Of a DNA stretch of 64,000 bases, positions 57,501-64,000 are shown piece after piece. This DNA comes from Hypomesus transpacificus (Eukaryota; Chordata; Actinopteri; Osmeriformes; Osmeridae). The notes below the pieces were generated by a model. The model had not been told where the DNA came from. It made no database searches and worked only from the letters and a program-made list of their open reading frames with translations. Positions within the stretch are counted from its first letter, which is position 1; each line of letters opens with the position of its first letter. The DNA lies in the NCBI RefSeq assembly GCF_021917145.1, contig NC_061066.1, forward strand, positions 124,001-188,000. The letters are read 5' to 3'. The position numbers and the translations under genes are program-made.

Positions 57501-60500
57501 GTGTGTTTGCGTGTGTGTTTGCGTGTGTGGTTCATTATTCATTATTTAAAAAAAATCTTCCTGCTTATTAATCTGCATTTCAAAGATGGTCATGGGGGCA
57601 CCGGCTGGGTGGCTGTTTGAGACCATCATTCCACATCCTGAGCCTCCGAATTATTCATAGACATAGTATTCCATGTCTCGTCATCATTATTAAGCTGCAT
57701 GTGTTTATAGTCCCACAGATGTTTAACTTGTTAATTCTGTTGCCCATCAAATGGTATTTTGGTGTGGTTTGAATGGAAATATTTCTTTTTTTCTATATAT
57801 AAGACACTCTGATTATGCATGTAGTGTGTCTTTGCGTGTGTGTGTGTGTGTGTGTCTGTGTGTGTGAGAGTGTGCGGATGGGCTTGTGCTTTTTTTTTGC
57901 CACACATCACAAAGCCACCAAGCTTCTTCCCATTAAGGGTACCATCTACAAACATTTATCTGAAAGCTATTTACCCCAGTAGTTTCATAATGATCATATT
58001 ATTATGTTTCTTGTTCATTTGCCAAATGTTTTCTTCAACATGTTTTATGAATGAGGCTATTCTCACATTAAGATTTGAGATTTTATTCCTACATCTCGCA
58101 TGATCTCATACCAGGAGTCGTGCCAGTTCCCACAAGCCTTGATGTACACTGGCAGACTCCTCTCCGTTTCCACTTGTTTGTCTTTTGTTCAGGAAGATCA
58201 AATGATAACGACAGAGATAAGATCAGTAGGCTTTGAGAAACAGAGAGAGATGGAGGGAGGGAGGGATCCTGACTGATAAAGATACACAGGCTTTGGCTTA
58301 CTTGTGTGTTTGTTTATGTGTATTTATGTGTATGTGTGTTTGTGTACGCTATTGTCAGTGTGTGCGCTCACTGACTCATAGTTAAGGAATCATAAACTGC
58401 AAAATGTTTTCCCCTTTTCCCTTTTTTTGGGATCCATAAATTTCACATGTTGTTTTTCATCCAATTTGAATATTTTTCACAATTCACTTTTATCCGCTTC
58501 ATAAAGCAACAAAGTCAGCCCTACTTTTTTCACTAGTGGACACCTGGAAAATTTGTTTTTGTAAATAAATTGTAACTTTACAGGGTTGGTGAGGAATATA
58601 GTTTGTTGAATCTTGAATTAGACAGTTATTGTTGCTGTTTTTAAATTGCATTTCACATTAAGTTCCGTAGCTTTTCTTTGCAGTTGCATAAACAAGCTTC
58701 ATAATTGATAAGTGGCTTACAAACAGTCTCTCAGATGTGCATCTACTGCAAACATGTCTTCCTCCTGCCTCTGGTCCTGACTTTCCTTTCTCCTGTCACG
58801 TGTTCTGCAGTCGAATGACATCGAATGACATCGAATGACATCCCCTTCATTGTCATTAAGACGCATGCCCACACACACGTGCAGCAAGTGTGGGTGACAT
58901 GCATGTGTGTTCAGGCAAATCCACATCTTGTTGTCAGTGTTCACATCCATCCCTGCCAGGGAGTTTCTATTTGTTGTCACTTTGATGTCACCAGTGTCTC
59001 CTAGGTGTCAAAACTGACAGATTAGAAGTGCAATCTTTAATTTCTCCTTTTTTTTCTCTTGACACAGAAAGGAGGATTCTGTCTCTCTCTCTCTCTTTCT
59101 CTCTCTGTCTCTCTCTCTCTCTCTTGTTTTCTCTCTCACGTCAGACAGCACTCTACTGAGTCCCTGACTTTGACCTCTCTCTGTCCTCTCTGTCAGACAA
59201 GTGGTCCCAACCCTAAACCTGACTCCAGACTCCAGACAGTGGCAGTACAATTCACAATTCAACTGCCATCTTGTTACAAAGTGGATTTCTCTACACAACC
59301 CCCTGATCCTTCCCCCCTCTCCGCCCTCAGTAGCACTCAATGACGCCCATGCATGCCCCCCCCTCCAGTCACCTTCCCTGTTCCTCTCCTCCTCCTTTTC
59401 CTTTCTCGTCATCCCCCCTTCTAGCCCCCATCGCAGCGCTGACCTCCATTTCCCCTACCACCACCACCAACCCCCGCCCCCCTTCTCCTTGGTCATGTAC
59501 CCTTGGCACAGAAGATTCATCTGGGCCACGGCGCTAACTTTCTCCGGCATATTCCATCATACCTTCACACTCATCACGTGTCATCTTAAGGATAGGACGA
59601 CCAGGAGGAAAACAGAGAGAGACTGACAAAAGATACTAGTACAGGCTGAAGGAAATACAAGTGGATGGAAAGAGATACGCACGCACACACATGCACAGAC
59701 AAGAGATAGGAAATAGGGGTGCAGGTTGCAGACAGAGAGGAAATGAGACAGTGAGCGAGAGGAGAGGGAGATCATCAGATAAGAGAGTTTACCTTCCTTG
59801 TTAACCTTACACTATTGTGCTTTCCCACAGAAGCCACTGGTAGATAGCCTGTCAGCCTGCTCCTTGCTTCCCTGTCACCCTCACAAATGGAAGCTTCTTC
59901 TCAGACCTTCAATTCTGTGCTTTCATTTGATTTCATACAGACTGGGTCAGGGAAAGGTTAAAGAGTCATTGACATTTTCATGTCATTGACATTTTTTCAC
60001 GCTGACCTAATAAACGACACAAACAAAAGATCACGCTGCAACTTTGTTCTTTTCATTTTGGGTTCCAGTCTTGCCAAAACACCACATCAGGAAAATACGA
60101 TTTGACAGCTGAATAAACTCTGCAGCATTACCATGTCTAAATGCCTCCTCCTTCATAGTCGGACTTCTGAGAGAAAGTACTCTTCGGCTGATGTAAGGCT
60201 CCCTGCTTGGTATTATGACTGGAGACCTATAAGAGGAGAGGGAACTGTGTTGGTACTGAAGTGCCTCCCTCTCTGAGATCACAGGACAGGCTGAGGTCGA
60301 GCACTTCTCCTGAGCGGAGCCATTAGCACAGGGTGACTCATGTTGTGTTAGTAACCTGGATGAAAGACCATTTTCTATTTTGCCTTCTTGCTGATACCTC
60401 ATTTAAAAAGACTTGGAATGAGATTGTCCTCCATTCACCATGCTTGCTTGGAAGCTTGCTTGGAAGGTGTTGATCATAATAATACAGATAATGCATAGGG

Positions 60501-60660
60501 CATTTTTGTTATAGTGCGCTCCTCATTGTCGAGGCAATCTCAGGATGGTTAGTCCAGGATGGACTGGTTTAAATGTAAAAAAGAAAAAACAATCAAGCAA
60601 GTTAATAAGCGGTAAATCGAACTAACATAAAGTATTCATTCAGACTTGTGGTTATGTAAA
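54571..60660. other. Gene-poor region upstream of drd4, part 2
   Basis: No exon was recognised. Long CT-rich tracts (54,640-54,890 and 59,075-59,125) create Leu/Ser-rich open frames that are artefacts. TG tracts occur near 55,614-55,650 and 57,835-57,870. An 11-bp unit TCGAATGACAT repeats three times at 58,812-58,843. A 123-residue minus-strand open frame at 60,031-60,402 has no recognisable similarity and no splice or codon support. Confidence 0.5.
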
Positions 60661-60664
60661 CTAC

Positions 60665-61080
60665 CTATCTAGTGACTGAGGTGCTCCTAGATATTCAGGC
60701 AGAGATCCACAACGGGGGGTGGTGGAGCTGAAGGCACAGTCACCAAGCAACACCAGATTTGTTGTTGGGGTCTGAGGGGGAAACTGTCTTGACCTGAGGC
60801 GGTGATAAGAGTTATGTGGTGAGATTTGTTCTTTAAGGGAAGTAGATGCTGTGTAATGAATGCATTTGAAAGTACAAATGTTTTCAATTGAATCATGTAG
60901 GAGATGGGGAGCTGGTGGTGGGATGTGAGGAAGGGGGTAATGTGTTGGTACCCCCACACTCTCATCATCCTGGCACTGCTGTTTTCAATAGATTGTAGCG
61001 TTTGAAGGCTAGAGCCAGGGATGAAAAGTGCAGTGCAGTAATCTTGTCTTGAAGACAAAGGCATTCATCTAGCAGATGAT
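60665..61080 (-). mobile_element. Decayed non-LTR reverse-transcriptase fragment
   Basis: The minus strand shows degenerate forms of the LINE RT C-terminus: SSRQDYCTALF, LQTLQSIENSSARMM and HHQLPISYMIQLKTFVLSNAF. These parallel the LDYCNSL, LQRIQNTAARL and LHWLPITARIRFKTLVLTF blocks of the LINE at 39-40 kb. They are spread over two frames. The source is L2-like or Rex-like and much older than the 39-kb copy. Confidence 0.65.
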
Positions 61081-62269
61081 TGTGAGTGATTGTGTGGGTC
61101 CTGAACCCTACATATATTGTAGTCTGCTTGTATTTTCTCTGAACCCAAGTTGTGATCGATCTAACTACATGAGAATGAGTGGACATATAGAAGTCTGATC
61201 ACCATAGCAACAGACACCAGCCATTCGTCCTAGCTTTTCTTGGGTCTGGCATAGAGCTGTTGAACGAGGGCACACCAAGTGCACCCAGGAGTCTTTAAGT
61301 AGCTTCTTGGTGATCCCAGGTGATCCCATTTCCCAGCCCACTGGACTAAGTCTCTCATTTTTCCTCTCCATCCAAGCGTTGAATCGTATTTCCATATTTT
61401 TAATTGTCTCTCTGGTGGAACATAAAAAAAAGGTGCAAACAAAAGAAAAAAGAAAAAGAAACGAGAAAGGTGACAAAGGGTAGGAGATAAAAGTAAAATA
61501 AAATGTTTGAGCCACAAGATTATCTAAAGCATTAAACCCAATCAGGATAGTAATGAGCTGCCTTGCTGAAGACAGTGTGACTGTTCCTGCCGGTCTGTCT
61601 TTATGTCCTGAACTATTAGCAGCCCGCTGGGTGGGAGGAGAATCAGTCGGCCATGCAGGCTTTAATCTGTGAGTCTCTCTGTCGTGCCAGTCAGAGAACA
61701 TGGCCCTAATGCCACACCCTCAGAGCCAGGTGGGCCGCTCTTGGGGGGAAAATCATCTGTGAAGGCTCTAAAGTTCCGAGTCAGGTGAACCAATGAAGTT
61801 TGGTTTTAGTAGATGGTTCCACCAAGTTAATCTGCTGTCCTTCTGATGGTTTGAGTCAGATACCTTAAAGTTTTTCCCGATTGCTCGAGTGACGTTTATC
61901 AAACAAAAAATTTACGTCAAACCACTCAGCCCCAAACTGAAATACAGACTCTCCAAGTTAAAAAACGTGTTTGTTAGTAGTTAACAAACATAATCAACAT
62001 CGGTATCTTCCTGTGCATGCACAGTTCATCCTTCCCACAAACCTACAGAATCACTGTGCGCACACCATCTTCTGACACAGTAACCAACACCTGCGAACGC
62101 ACGCACAAGCAGGTGCAAAAATAGACCATTGAAGTCACATGAGAACCAGTAATTCTCACAACCTGTAATTTCCAGGTAAGAGACGGCTGCTCACAGTCCA
62201 CGGGAGGACAACGGTACTTAGGAAAGATTTGTTGGATCAGATCTTAGTTTATTTCCTCCAGGAACACAA

Positions 62270-62615
62270 TGACACTTATTGAGGGACTTGTTGCACTTGT
62301 TGGTTAGTTGTAACTGATTTAGCTACTTGTAGTCGCTGTTAATTATATTTTTGTTTCTTGCTTTCCTCCAGGTACACTGTAGACACTTTCGAGGATCATA
62401 TTGTTGAATTGTAACTTGTTTGACTACATACTCTTCTGGTTCTACCCATTGGCACTTACAGTATTTGCTTTTCACAATGTATGTTTAATGTTTTGGCTAC
62501 CCACATTGTTTTTGGGGCTTTCTCGTTGTTTACGATCATTGACCTATGCACGTTTTGCTCTTTCTTGTAAGTCGCTTTGGATAAAAGCGTCTGCTAAATG
62601 ACTAAATGTAAATGT
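62270..62615 (+). mobile_element. L2-type LINE 3' tail (5'-truncated)
   Basis: It matches the 3' UTR of the 39-kb LINE (opposite strand), from the TTGGTTAGTTGTAACTGA block through GGTTCTACCCATTGGCAC to the terminal GTAAGTCGCTTTGGATAAAA and GCGTCTGCTAAATG. It has one copy of the 29-bp motif. No coding part remains. Confidence 0.85.
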
Positions 62616-64000
62616 CCAGGTGAGAGCTTGTGAAGGCTAAAACCCTGACAACTGTCTGCACCAGAGGCACGCATACCAAGACAGAACAAATATATGATAG
62701 CTTTATGTAATTTCAATTCAGTTTACTGGTATATGCTACTGTTAGCATGAGTCAGACTGTTATAGCCATACTGTTTTAAACTATAACATGCTTGGTGAAT
62801 GATAAAACAGTTTAGTTCTGGACATATTTTGGTAACTCTTTCTTTCGAAGGATCACATAAAGAGGGTCTATGGATACATTCTGACATATCCTATCCAGAT
62901 AGATGCAGTAGTCCTACATGTAACCATTGTCAATAGTTGAGTCATTCTCAACAGTTCTTAATGTAGAATCTGCAAGTTAATTCATGAAATTCAAAATTTC
63001 TTGTCTTCTGCTGCTCTGAAGGAGAGATGGAGAAAATCATTATCTACTTTTCATCAACCTTATAAACCAGATTGGTGTATTTTCAGAGGTGTGCTATTGT
63101 GAGTCTCCCAGTAAACCACTCTGTCTATGGGTGCATGATGAAGGCATACTTCGGTGATAAAATATATTAAAAGATGATGCTGTTCATGCTCTCTGAGTCT
63201 AATCTGGAGTTATTCAAACAAATGCAGATATAACACAATGTGTTTTTCTCTGGGTATAATGCTTTCAGTCCAAGTGTCATTTTGACATTCAGTACGAATA
63301 ATAAAATAGCCATCTGTAAAGTAAGTTTTATAAATGGTGTGATGTAATCATAAGTGGCACATGGATGGCGTTTTTGTGTTCAAGAGCTCTCATTGTTCTG
63401 ATGACACACATGCAAGTGTGATTTGTGAGTGTGATATATGAGGTAAGCTGAGGTCAGTGTAGCAGGCTGAGAGTGCCTCTCTCGTCTGAAATCAACCTAA
63501 AGAGGTCAACCTAGAGATGATCCTAACAGGGTTACCTCTTGTGCCCCTGCTAACATAAAACAGGGCTAAAATTATCTGAGGACTTTTATTGAACGGTATA
63601 ACAACCTTATTGGCATCATTGACAAGTGCATTAAGAAGACACAATTTATGTAATGGGCGAGTAGTTCTGGGTAGTTCCAATAATTGAATTTCAAACTGTA
63701 GGCTGTTCTGTTAAGTGTCACAGAATGCTTTGTGTATGTGCATGCATGTGTCATTTCATTCTCATACTCTGGTTTTATTAGCTCAAGCCAATTATATGGA
63801 ACTTTGTAAAAGGTCAAAGAAAGTAAAATACAATTAAAGGAAATTGATTTGAAATGTATCACTCCTCTGCTTTGGCGCATACTAAAAGGTCTATTACCAA
63901 TTTCTGCTCAGGAAATAAAATGCTTTAAACTGTTAAATGGACAAAAGGTAGGATGCAATATAGGCAGGTCAAACATAGTTATATATCATTATTGAAATTG
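62616..64000. other. Non-coding right flank
   Basis: No exon was recognised. The sequence is AT-rich. Minus-strand open frames at 63,492-63,880 have no family match. Confidence 0.5.

Noticed and set aside
60031..60402. Minus-strand open frame of 123 residues
   Set aside because: Balanced composition, but no similarity I recognise and no flanking splice sites or partner exons.
61165..61701. Minus-strand open frame of 178 residues
   Set aside because: No recognisable family, low-complexity Phe/Leu/Ser stretch, no splice context. Likely chance in AT-rich DNA.

Overview
This is vertebrate nuclear DNA, almost certainly from a teleost fish. Genes are split into short exons by GT-AG introns. The predicted proteins match TNPO3, IRF5, CDHR5 and dopamine D4 receptor. 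The dispersed repeats (L2-type LINE tails, a tRNA-derived SINE sharing that tail, small hAT elements, many CA/TG and C/G runs) are those of a fish genome. I assembled five multi-exon gene models by hand from splice sites, reading phase and protein similarity. Four are identified and one is not.

Layout. 1-3,480: no recognisable gene. 3,712-12,590 (+): tnpo3, 22 coding exons, 923 codons, with a 3' UTR exon to about 13.6 kb. 14,873-19,204 (-): irf5, 8 coding exons, 507 codons, tail to tail with tnpo3. 21,570-24,124 (+): an unrecognised 9-exon gene of 351 codons with a hydrophobic C-terminal third, arranged head to head with irf5. 24,886-30,952 (-): a cadherin-related membrane protein best matching cdhr5, about 815 codons, with one exon join unresolved. 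31-44.6 kb: non-coding, with an 18-copy 35-bp satellite, a hAT MITE and a truncated L2 LINE. 44,884-47,918 (-): a D4-type dopamine receptor, 4 coding exons, 421 codons. 48-64 kb: a gene-poor stretch with simple repeats and two LINE remnants.

How the genes relate. tnpo3 imports SR proteins into the nucleus, irf5 is an innate-immune transcription factor, cdhr5 is a brush-border adhesion protein and drd4 is a monoamine GPCR. They form no pathway. The interest is in their linkage. Human TNPO3-IRF5 lies on 7q32, while CDHR5 and DRD4 lie on 11p15.5 next to IRF7, the paralogue of IRF5. This window joins the two arrangements (irf5 - unknown gene - cdhr5 - drd4), as expected if the chromosome keeps an old IRF5/7-CDHR5-DRD4 block. 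Other points of note are transposon sequence forming the 3' splice-site region of a tnpo3 exon, a minisatellite lying as a long pyrimidine tract before a cdhr5 exon, and target-site duplications that date two hAT insertions as real transposition events. I saw no CRISPR array, operon, rRNA or credible functional tRNA gene.
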